Shown one piece after another: positions 42,226-54,064 of a stretch of 64,000 nucleotides of DNA. Origin of the DNA: Competibacter sp963695105 (GTDB lineage: Bacteria; Pseudomonadota; Gammaproteobacteria; Competibacterales; Competibacteraceae); NCBI GenBank assembly GCA_963695105.1, contig CAVOGC010000019.1:10769-74768 (forward strand), written 5' to 3'. The stretch's first letter is position 1. Each line of letters starts with the position of its first letter. Below the pieces are notes generated by a model, which made no database searches, had not been told where the DNA came from, and saw only the letters and a program-made list of their open reading frames with translations. A program made the position numbers and the translations under genes.

Positions 42226-43521
42226 CTAATCGTCCCCGTTTTCTGACCGAATCTTTTGCCGCACCAGATGGATGTGCTGGCGCAGATGGTAGAGGTGCTC
42301 GGCGAACGACAGCGGCACCTCGAGGTGGAGCACCTCTTTATCGATCTGATCGAGTTTGGAAATCCCTTGCTCGCGCCGGTCGGAGGCTTTCGATTCAGAC
42401 CAGAACAGATTCACCGCATCCAACTCCTGGTACCAGCGATAGATGCGCGAACGCATGCGCCATTGATAGATGGGCGGCATGATTTTGAACACCGGCATCA
42501 GCAGCACGATCAGCGGCAGCAGCATGATCTTGAGCCGGTCAATTAGTGAAGCCGTCCAGAACGGCAGAAAGCGTTGCAGCAGGGGCGGGCCGTACTTGTA
42601 AAAACGGGCGGCCTCCGGGTTCAGCGGGAAATCCAGAAACTGGTTTGACGGAAACTGACCCCTAGCCTCGAACCAGCCGCCCTGACCATGCAGTTGTTCG
42701 GCGGCCACCAGCAACAGATCGATCACGGCCGGATGCAGATTCGGGTTGGCGACCAGTTGTGCCGACGGCGCCAGCAAGCTGATGGTTCGACTGGGGATAT
42801 TGCGCGCGAGATCGACCACGCCCTCGGCCAGTCGAACCGCATTGAGATAAGTAAAGCGCTGCACGTAAGCAGCGGCGCGTGAAAAACTGGCAAGTTTGAT
42901 TTGATCGTCCGCCAACAACTCCTGCACCAGCTGATTGCTCGGAGAAGTGACGAAGAAAGCGGCGTCGAGTTCGCCGCGTTTGAGTGCGGTGGCAGCGGCG
43001 CTGCCGCCGAGGAGCCGTAGATCCGCGCTGCTCGTATCCAACCCATTGGCCGACAGGAGGCGCTCCACCAGCGCCGCGGTTCCTGAGCCCGCCACGCCGA
43101 TACCGATTTTGAGCCCGCGCAAGGCGGGTAATCGGTCAAGATCGAGATCGGCCCGGTGGAACAGCCACAGCGGCTCGAAGTACATCGCGCCAAGGGCTTC
43201 GACGTCTTGGCGTTGGGCCTCCGAGGCGACGCCACCCTGGATGAGCGCCAGGTCGACCTGGCCGTTGGCGAGCAAGCGCAGATTGTCGACCGACCCCCCG
43301 GTGGCCACCACCTCGAGCCGGATGCCCTCGCGAGCCAGCGCCTCGGCGTATTGGTGCGCGAAGGCATAGTAGGCGCCTTCGGGGGAACCGGTGGCGATGC
43401 GCACCGAATCCGGTGGCGCCGGTTTGACGAATTGAAACGCGAGCATGAAACCGACCAGGACGATGAGTGACGCCGGCCCGTAAAGTTTCAGGACACCGCC
43501 CCAGCCACGTTTAGTCGCCAT
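42226..43521 (-). CDS. TAXI-family TRAP transporter binding protein, membrane-anchored
   Basis: A 431-residue protein. An N-terminal helix (about 13-31) anchors it, followed by a TAXI-type solute-binding domain (IATGSPEGAYYAFAHQYAEAL, EVVATGGSVDNLRLLANGQVDLALIQGG, VAGSGTAALVERLLSANG). A second membrane helix (IMLLPLIVLLMPVFKIM, about residue 335) is followed by a charged cytosolic tail. Standard TAXI proteins are soluble; this anchored form with a C-terminal helix may be a sensor or a tethered receptor. The TRAP membrane subunits are not in the window. AGGGG precedes the ATG. Confidence 0.85.
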   Translation of the reverse strand: MATKRGWGGVLKLYGPASLIVLVGFMLAFQFVKPAPPDSVRIATGSPEGAYYAFAHQYAEALAREGIRLEVVATGGSVDNLRLLANGQVDLALIQGGVASEAQRQDVEALGAMYFEPLWLFHRADLDLDRLPALRGLKIGIGVAGSGTAALVERLLSANGLDTSSADLRLLGGSAAATALKRGELDAAFFVTSPSNQLVQELLADDQIKLASFSRAAAYVQRFTYLNAVRLAEGVVDLARNIPSRTISLLAPSAQLVANPNLHPAVIDLLLVAAEQLHGQGGWFEARGQFPSNQFLDFPLNPEAARFYKYGPPLLQRFLPFWTASLIDRLKIMLLPLIVLLMPVFKIMPPIYQWRMRSRIYRWYQELDAVNLFWSESKASDRREQGISKLDQIDKEVLHLEVPLSFAEHLYHLRQHIHLVRQKIRSENGDD

Positions 43522-43562
43522 CCGAGACCCCTTTCGCCTTCTGGCGGCGCTGGAACCACCAC

Positions 43563-43763
43563 CGCTTTATTGAATCTAGCCCAGAAACCGTTGTAACCGT
43601 TTACCCCCACCCCGAAATCGCCGTTCTCGCGCAAGTGTCCTTTTCCCAGCAGGGCGACCCCGCGGATCGGTTGATCGGCACGACCGCCCCGCACCATCAC
43701 GCACCGCTGATTACCAGCGACGCCAAACTGCGCGTGATCGCGGAATTGAAAACGATCTGGTAG
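43563..43763 (+). pseudogene. C-terminal remnant of a VapC-type PIN toxin
   Basis: An open frame without a start encodes VTVYPHPEIAVLAQVSF, then GDPADRLIGTTA and HHAPLITSDAKLRVIAELKT, ending IW at a TAG (43761-43763). The DPADR-IG-TA and PLITSDAKL segments are the C-terminal half of VapC PIN ribonucleases, with two of the acidic residues present. The first half, the start codon and any antitoxin gene are absent; the frame is cut at the start of the TAXI gene. Confidence 0.72.
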
Positions 43764-43810
43764 GGAAGGCAATCATCGGCGCGTTTCCCGATCTCTTACC
43801 GATCGGCTTC

Positions 43811-46639
<2,829 letters not shown>

Positions 46640-46895
46640 GGCAGTCGGTTCCTTCGGGTCGGATGGTAAGGAGTTCGCCGGAGGTCGCGCGCGGCGGGCG
46701 GGCTACAAAGCGGTTAGTGGCGGAACGGCGCGGTGGGTTCACTCGCCGCGACCGTGGGGCCGCGCGATTCGACAGCCACCTTGGCGGAAACTATAGTAAC
46801 CCAGGAGTCCCGCCCGCGACGGCGCGCGTCACCGGCCGGCGCCCGGCCCGGCTCTTCATCCGGTTTCGTCAGCATTTAACATAAGGAAGCTGTCC

Positions 46896-48536
46896 ATGTC
46901 CGTTCCCAGCAACCTGCCGGTCTGGCAAGAACTGAAAGCCCATCATGCCGCTATCGCCGACCTGCATCTGCGTGATTTGTTCGCCGCCGACCCGGGGCGT
47001 TTCGCCACATTTTCCCGGCGGTTCGGCGATCTGCTGGTCGATTTTTCCAAGCACCGCATCACCGGGGAAACCTTGCGCCTGCTGGCCGAGCTGGCTCGTC
47101 AGGCGGGGGTGCCCGCTTTGGTCGAGCGGATGTTCAACGGTGAGATGATCAACCACACCGAACGTCGCGCCGTGCTGCACGCCGCCCTGCGCAACCGCGG
47201 CAACCGGCCGATCTTCGTCAACGGGCAGGACGTGATGCCGGGTGTGAACGATGTGCTGGAGCACATGCGCAAGTTCTCCGAGCAGGTCCGGCGCGGCAAG
47301 TGGCGCGGCCACACCGGCAAGCGCATCCGCGACGTGGTCAACATCGGCATCGGCGGCTCCGATCTTGGACCGAAGATGATTTGCCAGGCACTGGAGCCCT
47401 ACGGCGATCCGACCTTGCGGATGCACTTCGTCTCCAATGTGGATGGCGCGCACATCAGCCACGTACTGGCCGATTGCGATCCGGAAAGCACGCTGTTCAT
47501 CGTCGCCTCCAAGACCTTCACCACCCAGGAGACCATGACGAACGCGCACACCGCCCGCGCCTGGCTGATCAAGGAACTGGGCGACGAGTCGGCGGTGGCC
47601 AAGCACTTCGTGGCGGTGTCCACCAACGCCGCCGGGGTGAGCAAATTCGGCATCGACACCGCCAACATGTTCGAGTTCTGGGACTGGGTCGGCGGGCGCT
47701 ATTCGCTGTGGTCGGCCATCGGCCTGCCGATCATGGTTTATCTCGGCGTGGAGCATTTCACCGAACTGCTGGAAGGCGCGCACGAGATGGACGAGCACTT
47801 CCGCGCCGCGCCGCCGGAGGAAAATCTACCAATGATCCTGGCGTTGCTGGGGGTCTGGTACATCGATTTTTTCGGGGCCGACAGCCAAGTCACGCTGGTT
47901 TACGACGATTATCTGCGCTCGCTGCCCGACTATCTGCAACAACTGGACATGGAGAGCAATGGCAAGTCCATCGACCGGGACGGGCAGGCGGTCCAAGTCA
48001 AGACCGGGCCGATTCTGTGGGGCGGTCTGGGCAACAACGGCCAGCATGCGTTCTACCAACTGCTGCATCAGGGCACGCATCTGGTGCCGGCGGATTTTCT
48101 CGCGCCCGCGCACAGCCCGAATCCGATCGGCGACCATCATCCGATCCTGCTGGCCAACTGCCTGGCGCAGGCCGAGGCGATGATGGTCGGCAAGACCGAG
48201 GCGCAGGCTCGCGCCGAACTGGAAAAGCAGGGATTGAGCGGCGAGGCGCTGGAGCAGTTGTTGCCCTATAAGGTATTTCCCGGCAACCGGCCGAGCACCA
48301 GCCTGTTCTACCGCCGCCTGACCCCCCAGGTGCTGGGCGCGCTGCTGGCGCTGTACGAGCATAAGGTGTTTACCCAGGGAGCGATCTGGAACATCAATTC
48401 CTTCGATCAGTGGGGCGTGGAGCTGGGCAAGCAACTGGCCAACGCCATCCTGCCGGAGTTGAAGGGCGAGCGGCCGGCGGCCGGGCACGATGCATCCACT
48501 CTGGGCCTGATCGACTTCTGCCACGAGGGGGATTGA
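46896..48536 (+). CDS. pgi: Glucose-6-phosphate isomerase
   Basis: Interconverts glucose 6-phosphate and fructose 6-phosphate. 546 residues, as in E. coli (549). Both family signatures are visible: DWVGGRYSLWSAIG (about residue 265) and FDQWGVELGKQLA (about 500), plus the phosphate-binding SKTFTTQETMTNA and the GTHLVPADF loop. AAGGAAG lies 9 bases before the ATG. Monocistronic as far as can be seen. Confidence 0.98.
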   Translation: MSVPSNLPVWQELKAHHAAIADLHLRDLFAADPGRFATFSRRFGDLLVDFSKHRITGETLRLLAELARQAGVPALVERMFNGEMINHTERRAVLHAALRNRGNRPIFVNGQDVMPGVNDVLEHMRKFSEQVRRGKWRGHTGKRIRDVVNIGIGGSDLGPKMICQALEPYGDPTLRMHFVSNVDGAHISHVLADCDPESTLFIVASKTFTTQETMTNAHTARAWLIKELGDESAVAKHFVAVSTNAAGVSKFGIDTANMFEFWDWVGGRYSLWSAIGLPIMVYLGVEHFTELLEGAHEMDEHFRAAPPEENLPMILALLGVWYIDFFGADSQVTLVYDDYLRSLPDYLQQLDMESNGKSIDRDGQAVQVKTGPILWGGLGNNGQHAFYQLLHQGTHLVPADFLAPAHSPNPIGDHHPILLANCLAQAEAMMVGKTEAQARAELEKQGLSGEALEQLLPYKVFPGNRPSTSLFYRRLTPQVLGALLALYEHKVFTQGAIWNINSFDQWGVELGKQLANAILPELKGERPAAGHDASTLGLIDFCHEGD

Positions 48537-48696
48537 TGTTCATGGGGCGGTTTGGCGCCGCGCGGCGCGCCGGAGCCGCCCCAGCCATTCAGGCCCGGCA
48601 GTAGCGGGCCGCCGGGCGGAAGCAGCAAGCAGGGTTTTGCCCGGGAAGGCGAGTGCGCCGGCGGCGCTTGTCATACGGAGTGGCCGCGCGGCCGGG

Positions 48697-48858
48697 TCAA
48701 TAACGCTTTTTCTGCTCGGCCTTGCGCTCGATGGCCTGTCCGGCCGACTTCAGATCCTGGCCAGCCCCCTTGACGGTGTTGCAGCCGCCCAGACCGGCGC
48801 CGGCCAGGCACAGGGACGCGGACAACAGCAGGATCAAACTGGCGGGTTTGTGCTTCAT
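48697..48858 (-). CDS. Entericidin-like small lipoprotein
   Basis: A 53-residue lipoprotein. The signal sequence KHKPASLILLLSASLCLAG ends in a GLGGC lipobox, followed by NTVKGAGQDLKSAGQAIERKA, the pattern of the EcnA/EcnB (entericidin) family. Entericidins are stress-related cell-envelope lipoproteins, in E. coli an antidote/toxin pair; only one is present here. The start at 48858 is chosen because a longer frame (from 49038) would push the signal peptide inside. Confidence 0.82.
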   Translation of the reverse strand: MKHKPASLILLLSASLCLAGAGLGGCNTVKGAGQDLKSAGQAIERKAEQKKRY

Positions 48859-49005
48859 GGGATGGATCTCTCTCGATTCATTTGAGTAACTGGCCCGCGG
48901 GTCGCCTCGTGCCGTCGACGATGGCGGAGCGAACTTCGGCGCGGCCGTTGCCGCCGTTATCACGCGCGGCCGCGCGGAGCAAAGGAGCTCTCGGCGCTTC
49001 GGGTG

Positions 49006-49035
49006 CTGACGAACGGCGTATGATGCTTTTATACT
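49006..49035 (+). promoter_or_regulatory. Candidate promoter of the YdcH-family gene
   Basis: CTGACG (49006-49011) and TATACT (49030-49035) with an 18-base spacer, 58 bases before the ATG at 49094. Confidence 0.4.
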
Positions 49036-49093
49036 CAACTTTCATCGAACGTTCATCTGTCCGCCATAAAACCATGATTAGGAGGATAACCCG

Positions 49094-49354
49094 ATGCTTG
49101 GAGAGAGCCACGATCTGTTCCACGAATTCCCCGAATACAAGGACCGTATCGCCGAACTGAAGACCGCCGATCCCAGGTTCGCTGAACTGTACGACGAATA
49201 TCATGTGATCAACAACGAAGTGGAACGCATCGAACTACAGATCGAGACGCCCTCGGATTTCTACACGGAAGACCTGAAGAAACAAAGGCTGCATCTTAAA
49301 GACGAGATTTATACGATTTTGCGCGGGATGGCGCGGGTTCGGGCATCGGCCTGA
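49094..49354 (+). CDS. YdcH/DUF465 family protein
   Basis: An 86-residue all-helical protein. The family pattern HDLFHEFPEYKDRIAELK, then RFAELYDEYHVINNEVERIE and LKKQRLHLKDEIYTIL, predicts a helical hairpin. The function of the family is unknown. AGGAGG lies 8 bases before ATG. A strong terminator follows, so it is expressed alone. Confidence 0.9.
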   Translation: MLGESHDLFHEFPEYKDRIAELKTADPRFAELYDEYHVINNEVERIELQIETPSDFYTEDLKKQRLHLKDEIYTILRGMARVRASA

Positions 49355-49386
49355 CGCCGGGTCACGATTTTCCGCCGGGATCAATG

Positions 49387-49425
49387 GGCGCCGGGCGTTG
49401 CCGCAACGCCCGGCGCCGTCGTTTT
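49387..49425 (+). terminator. Rho-independent terminator after the YdcH gene
   Basis: A 14-bp perfect GC-rich stem (49387-49400 with 49404-49417), CCG loop, then GTCGTTTT. Confidence 0.88.
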
Positions 49426-49525
49426 AGCGGGCATCAAAGCGCGCCGACCGTTCGCGTCGGCTCTCGCGGCCCAGCGGGTTTGGCGACCGGGAACCGCGCG
49501 GTTTGGGAGCGTTTTGGACAGCTTT

Positions 49526-49906
49526 TCAATCGGCCGGTGGGCCATCGCTCGGATCGGACGTCCGCGGCGGGGCGGTTGCCGTCGGGTCGGCGCGGGCGGC
49601 CTTGGTCCGAGCGCGGCGAACCCGTTCGAGGGGTGTGCCGGCTTCGGACAAGGCCGCCGACAACCGCCGGAGGGAGAGCGGCGGTGGGCTGTTTCCCGCC
49701 ACCGAGCCGGCGCGGGTCCGGCGCAGCCAGCCGAGTACCCGGCGTTCCACGGCCTCCTGACCGGTTGGCGACAGATCCCGATAAATCAAGGCTCCCACGC
49801 CCAGCAACAGGGTTAGCCCGCCTAGAAAGGAGACCAGCGGTTGCATGAAGGCGATCGCCGATAGGGCCAGTAGCAGAAACAGGATATGCCGGATCTTCAA
49901 TCGCAA
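49526..49906 (-). CDS. Small two-helix membrane protein
   Basis: About 126 residues: two adjacent hydrophobic segments (HILFLLLALSAIAFM, SFLGGLTLLLGVGALIY) followed by an Arg/Pro-rich cytosolic tail. No family is recognised. The start is a TTG, either 49906 or 49900; GAGG at the better spacing favours 49900. It lies 16 bases after the PP2C gene on the same strand, so the two are probably cotranscribed and it may tether the phosphatase module to the membrane (inference). Confidence 0.6.
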   Translation of the reverse strand: MRLKIRHILFLLLALSAIAFMQPLVSFLGGLTLLLGVGALIYRDLSPTGQEAVERRVLGWLRRTRAGSVAGNSPPPLSLRRLSAALSEAGTPLERVRRARTKAARADPTATAPPRTSDPSDGPPAD

Positions 49907-49922
49907 GTCCTCGATGCGGCAG

Positions 49923-50990
49923 TCAGAGCCGGCGTGACGGATACCCGGCCTGGAGGGGTTTGCGGACCAGGATGACCGTACAGTTATCGTCGGGCAGGCT
50001 GCGCTGCTGGTGGATGGTTTCGGCCAGGATCTCCAGTAACTCGTCGATCAGTTCTTCCAGAGAGCGTTGCGGCTGCGCCAGCAGCGCCGGCCAACGCTGA
50101 ATAAAAGCCTGCGGGCTGGTCAGGTGCCAGAGACCGTCGCTGGCGAGCAGGTAAACCCAGCCCGGTTCCAGCGTCAGGGTGCGGCGGTCGCCCAGGCCTC
50201 GTAAAAAAAGAGGCAAATTACCTTCGTTCAACTCGTACAGCTCGGCGTCGATGGTCTCCGCGTAAAGATGCGGCACGCCCAGGGTACTGCCGAGAATGAA
50301 CGCCTGACTAATCTGGGAACTGGTTTGAATGTGGACCTGCTGGAGCCATTGGGAGCCATTCAGCAGGCCGAGCATCGCCAGGTGGGTGGCCGGGACGTGG
50401 TCCACGGTCAAACACTGGACCCGATGTTCGTCGATGGCGTACAGCCGCGAGTCGCCGACATGAAACAGCATGGCGGGACCTTGAGGAGGGATCTCCAGCA
50501 GCACCAGGGTGCAACCGGTTTCCAGCCCCGCCGTTTGGAATTCCTGATAAAGCTGCTGATGCAGGGCGTTAAGGGCCTCGGAGAGTTGAACCAGATCGGC
50601 GGTGGCCGGCAGGCCGAGTAAGCCTTCGATGGCTTTTTCGGCCGCCTCCCGGCCGTGGCTGTGGCCGCCCATGCCATCGAGCACGGCGAGCCGCCGGTGT
50701 CCGGTGGGCCAGTCGGCCAGTCGCTGCCGGGTTTCCTGTTCGTGCCACAGCAGGCGGGCCTGACCCATACTGTCCACGGTCAGAAAGTTATCCTGGTTTT
50801 CGCGGCGGCCATGGCCGGTCGGCGAACGTAGCGAGCGTACGGCGATCTCCAGCGAGGCATCGTCCTTGAGAGCCGGCTCTTCCGGAAGATCCCCGGAATC
50901 GAGTTTTCTCTTGAAAGCTGCATTATCCGGCCGTGGCTGGTCGAGAGCGTCGGCCGAATTTGTGATGGGAGGGTCGGTGTGATTGCGCAT
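49923..50990 (-). CDS. PP2C-type protein phosphatase (PppA-like)
   Basis: A 355-residue metal-dependent Ser/Thr phosphatase. Motifs in order are GRRENQDNF (about 62-70), VLDGMGGHSHGREA (about 103-116), FHVGDSRLYAI, LLASDGLWHL and DDNCTVILV. All metal-binding aspartates are present, so it should be active. A 55-residue N-terminal extension has no known domain. It is divergent from the pseudokinase-FGE gene at 51314 and is the only phosphatase of the 49526-61931 cluster; the kinase at 57769 is its natural opponent. Confidence 0.88.
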   Translation of the reverse strand: MRNHTDPPITNSADALDQPRPDNAAFKRKLDSGDLPEEPALKDDASLEIAVRSLRSPTGHGRRENQDNFLTVDSMGQARLLWHEQETRQRLADWPTGHRRLAVLDGMGGHSHGREAAEKAIEGLLGLPATADLVQLSEALNALHQQLYQEFQTAGLETGCTLVLLEIPPQGPAMLFHVGDSRLYAIDEHRVQCLTVDHVPATHLAMLGLLNGSQWLQQVHIQTSSQISQAFILGSTLGVPHLYAETIDAELYELNEGNLPLFLRGLGDRRTLTLEPGWVYLLASDGLWHLTSPQAFIQRWPALLAQPQRSLEELIDELLEILAETIHQQRSLPDDNCTVILVRKPLQAGYPSRRL

Positions 50991-51029
50991 CTGTAAGCAG
51001 GGCTGGTCATGGATAGGTAACCGCTTACT

Positions 51030-51068
51030 CCCCTCGCCCGCTTGCGGGCGAGGGGTTAGGGGTGAGGG
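51030..51068. repeat. Intergenic palindromic repeat, copy 3
   Basis: A 12-bp perfect stem CCCCTCGCCCGC / GCGGGCGAGGGG (51030-51041, 51044-51055) followed by TTAGGGGTGAGGG, the same layout as 30266-30301. Confidence 0.8.
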
Positions 51069-51084
51069 TCATGTTTCAAGGCTT

Positions 51085-51131
51085 CCCCTCTCCCCCTACT
51101 AACCCTCTCCCTCTTGGTAGGGGGAGAGGGG
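51085..51131. repeat. Intergenic palindromic repeat, copy 4, inverted
   Basis: A 15-bp perfect stem (51085-51099 with 51117-51131). Its loop contains the TAACCCTCTCCCTC tail of the family in the opposite orientation, so copies 3 and 4 face each other. Confidence 0.78.
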
Positions 51132-51260
51132 GCTGAATGATTACATGGATAGAAGCATCGCCGCGGTATGTTAAACCCACGCGCGATGGAACCTCATGGA
51201 ATCTCTTTGAATAGCGTTAGGCGGTTTCATCATTCTGCTAAACTAGACAATAATGCAGCT

Positions 51261-51266
51261 TATAAT
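51261..51266 (+). promoter_or_regulatory. Candidate -10 hexamer of the pseudokinase gene cluster
   Basis: TATAAT in an AT-rich patch (51230-51300) 48 bases before the ATG at 51314. No good -35 at 16-18 bases is visible. Confidence 0.4.
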
Positions 51267-51313
51267 CTCCAATTAAAATATATCTTCAGAATCGCACGGC
51301 AAATCCGTAGCTT

Positions 51314-54037
51314 ATGAACCTCGAATCGCGTCTTGAAGAACTCGCGGAAGCGTATGCCGCCGGCCGGTTGGACGAGGCCGAACTGGCGCGCCGTCAGGAA
51401 ACCTTATTGCGGGAGGCGGCCTCGATGGGTCGCGCCGATGGCGTTCAGTCCGCTGATGGGCGGATGACGGGCGCCGGGGTTGATCCGCAAGAGCCGCCAC
51501 TCTGGCAGGAGCGGGAACTGGAAACGCTGGAAATCGGGATGGTGATCGGACCCGCCGAGCGGCGAGTCCGTCTGTTACACGATCTCAGCGGTCGGGGGCA
51601 GATATGGCTGGCGCGCGTTGTCACCCCGGATTCCAAAGGCGGCGACGGCGCGGGCGGCGATTTTCGCGCCATCAAGCTCTTTTTGCCGGCGGACTCCCTG
51701 TCCGGCTCGCGTGAGTCTGGACGCGACGAACGAGCGCTGCGCGCGGATCTGATCGGTTTGCGCGCCTACCTGACCAAGGTTAAGGCGCGGGTGGAACAGG
51801 CCGCGAATCTGGTGCATCCCAACATCGCCAGCATTGAGGGCTGGCGGCATGGCGCCGATGGTTGGGCGTTCGCCGAGATGGAGTATATCGACCACCGGCG
51901 GGGGCAGACATTCGGTCAACTGCTGCGGGAGCAGGATCAAAACGGCTTGCCTTGGGAAACGATGCTGAAATGGCTCGGTCCGGTGGCGGCCGCCCTGGAT
52001 TACGCCCGACGGGAACATCGATTGCCCCATCAGCATCTGGACGCGGACATGGTGTTTTCCACTGATCAGCAGGAAATCAAACTGCTGGGGTTCGGGCTGG
52101 CGACCGAACCGCGAGAGCCGCGCAGCGTCCTGTTCAGCACTGGCCTGTTCAGCACCGGCGGCGCGGCGGGGGAAGGGGGCGCCGAGGGTGCGGTGGAATC
52201 GGTCGCCGCCAGCATTGCCTTTCGTCGTGACGTGTACGCCCTGGCGCTGCTGGTTTACCAGGCTCTGGCCGGGCGGAGCGCCTATGAGGCCCAGGGCGAT
52301 TCGCCCAACCTGGTGCCGCGACCACCGGGGCTGATGGACGATGCCTGGCGCGTCCTGCGGCGGGGTCTGGCCTATCCCAGCGAGCTGTGCCCGACCGATG
52401 CCGGCAAATTCATCAGCGCCCTGGATGCGGCGCAGCGGCCGGTCATGGTGACGCGCCAGGGGTTGGGTTCGCTCCTGAAATCCCGCTGGATGCTGACGGC
52501 GGGTTTGGGCTTGGCCGCTGCCCTGGCGATTTTCTGGATGAGCGCGCGGCCGGATCGGACGCCCGAATCCGGCCAGCCGGAGCAGGTCGCCGTCGGTGAA
52601 ACCGTGCGGGAGACCGAAACGCCGCCACCCGTTGATAATCTGGCTGCTTCCTTGCACGAGACGGAAAGCGCGACCGACCTGCGCGCATTCGAAGCCGCCA
52701 GACGGGTGAACACGCTGCTGGCCTACCGGCTTTACCTGCAGCGTTGCCCGCGCTGCGGCTACGAAAAGGAAGCGCGACAGGCCATCCTGGATCTGGAAAC
52801 CCGGGAGAAAGCCGACGAACTCAAGGCGAAGTTCGAGGCGCTGGCACAAGGTCTGGAGCAGGAAAGCGGAAGCGAGAGGGGCGAGCAAGCCCTGGTCCAA
52901 TTGAGCGCGCTGGCGAAGCTGACGCCGGACGATCCGTTCATCGCGAACGGGCGGCAACGGGTGGCGCTGGTCTGGGCGGCGCGGGTGCGGGCCAGCCTGG
53001 GTCGCTTGGATCTGGACGAGGCTCGTCAATGGTTTGCGAAGATCGAGTCGATGCGGCCGCCCCCGCCCGAACGAGCGGATCTGGCCCGGATGCTGGAGGA
53101 AGCCGAAGTGGCGAGCAAGGCCCGGCGTCTGGATGCCGACGTCTTTGCCGTTGCCCGGCGCGCCAACACTCGCGAGGCGTATTGGGCCTATCTGGATCGC
53201 TGCGCGACGGCCTGTGGCCACCGGGCCGAAGCCGAGACCGCGCTGGCCCGACTGGCCCCGGCCAACCCGGTGATGCGGGACCGGTTGAACGATGGCTCGC
53301 AAGGCCCGGAAATGGTGCTGATTCCGGCCGGGGGATTCGCGATGGGGTCCCCGGCCGGCGAGAAGGGCCGCTACAGCGACGAACCGTTGCACTCGGTGCG
53401 AATTGCGAAGTCCTTCGCCATCGGCAAGTACGAAGTGATGTTTCACGAATACGACCGCTTCGCGGCGGCGATGGGGCGTCCGCTGCCCCTCGATCAGAAC
53501 TGGGGACGCGGTCGGCGTCCGGTGATCAATGTGAGCTGGCGGGACGCCGTGGCCTACGCCGAGTGGTTGTCCCAGCAGACGGGTCAGCGCTACCGCTTGC
53601 CCACGGAGGCGGAGTGGGAGTACGCGGCCCGGGCTGGAACGAAAACCAGCCGCTACTGGGGCGACGATCCCGACCGTGGCTGCGCCTACGCCAACGCCGC
53701 CGATTTGGACGGCAAGCGGGTTTTTGTCGGCTGGACGGCGATGAACTGTCGCGATGGCGAAATCTACACGGCGCCGGCTGGCAACTACCGGAGCAACGAC
53801 TTCAGCCTGCACGACATGGCCGGCAATGTGCTGGAATGGACGTGTTCGCTCTACAGCGAGGATTCCCAGGCACCCATCCAACGCTGCGAGGCGCCGGTGG
53901 CCGGCCACCAGTTCGTGGTGCGCGGCGGCTCCTGGAACGACGAGCCGCGCAACGTCCGTTCGGCCGACCGGCATCGCAGCGATCCCGATTTCCGGGATTA
54001 TTTTCTGGGCTTTCGCTTGGTGCGCGAGCTGCCCTGA
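51314..54037 (+). CDS. Pseudokinase fused to FGE-sulfatase domain, membrane protein
   Basis: A 907-residue protein: an N-terminal helical segment (1-60), a kinase-like domain (about 70-375), one membrane helix (about 392-410), a periplasmic repeat/helical linker with paired cysteine motifs (CPRCGYEKEA, CATACGHRAEA), and a C-terminal FGE-sulfatase (SUMF1) domain (about 660-905: MVLIPAGGFAMGSPAGEKG, LPTEAEWEYAARAG, GNVLEWTCSL, VRGGSWND). The ATP lysine K121 (AIKLF) remains but the catalytic loop reads HQHLDADM (239-246) instead of HRDLKPxN and the DFG is GFG (259-261), so it is predicted inactive. The FGE domain lacks the paired C-terminal cysteines of true formylglycine enzymes and is probably a binding domain. 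Confidence 0.85.
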   Translation: MNLESRLEELAEAYAAGRLDEAELARRQETLLREAASMGRADGVQSADGRMTGAGVDPQEPPLWQERELETLEIGMVIGPAERRVRLLHDLSGRGQIWLARVVTPDSKGGDGAGGDFRAIKLFLPADSLSGSRESGRDERALRADLIGLRAYLTKVKARVEQAANLVHPNIASIEGWRHGADGWAFAEMEYIDHRRGQTFGQLLREQDQNGLPWETMLKWLGPVAAALDYARREHRLPHQHLDADMVFSTDQQEIKLLGFGLATEPREPRSVLFSTGLFSTGGAAGEGGAEGAVESVAASIAFRRDVYALALLVYQALAGRSAYEAQGDSPNLVPRPPGLMDDAWRVLRRGLAYPSELCPTDAGKFISALDAAQRPVMVTRQGLGSLLKSRWMLTAGLGLAAALAIFWMSARPDRTPESGQPEQVAVGETVRETETPPPVDNLAASLHETESATDLRAFEAARRVNTLLAYRLYLQRCPRCGYEKEARQAILDLETREKADELKAKFEALAQGLEQESGSERGEQALVQLSALAKLTPDDPFIANGRQRVALVWAARVRASLGRLDLDEARQWFAKIESMRPPPPERADLARMLEEAEVASKARRLDADVFAVARRANTREAYWAYLDRCATACGHRAEAETALARLAPANPVMRDRLNDGSQGPEMVLIPAGGFAMGSPAGEKGRYSDEPLHSVRIAKSFAIGKYEVMFHEYDRFAAAMGRPLPLDQNWGRGRRPVINVSWRDAVAYAEWLSQQTGQRYRLPTEAEWEYAARAGTKTSRYWGDDPDRGCAYANAADLDGKRVFVGWTAMNCRDGEIYTAPAGNYRSNDFSLHDMAGNVLEWTCSLYSEDSQAPIQRCEAPVAGHQFVVRGGSWNDEPRNVRSADRHRSDPDFRDYFLGFRLVRELP

Positions 54038-54064
54038 GCCTTTCGCTTTCCTGAATGAGGGGTC

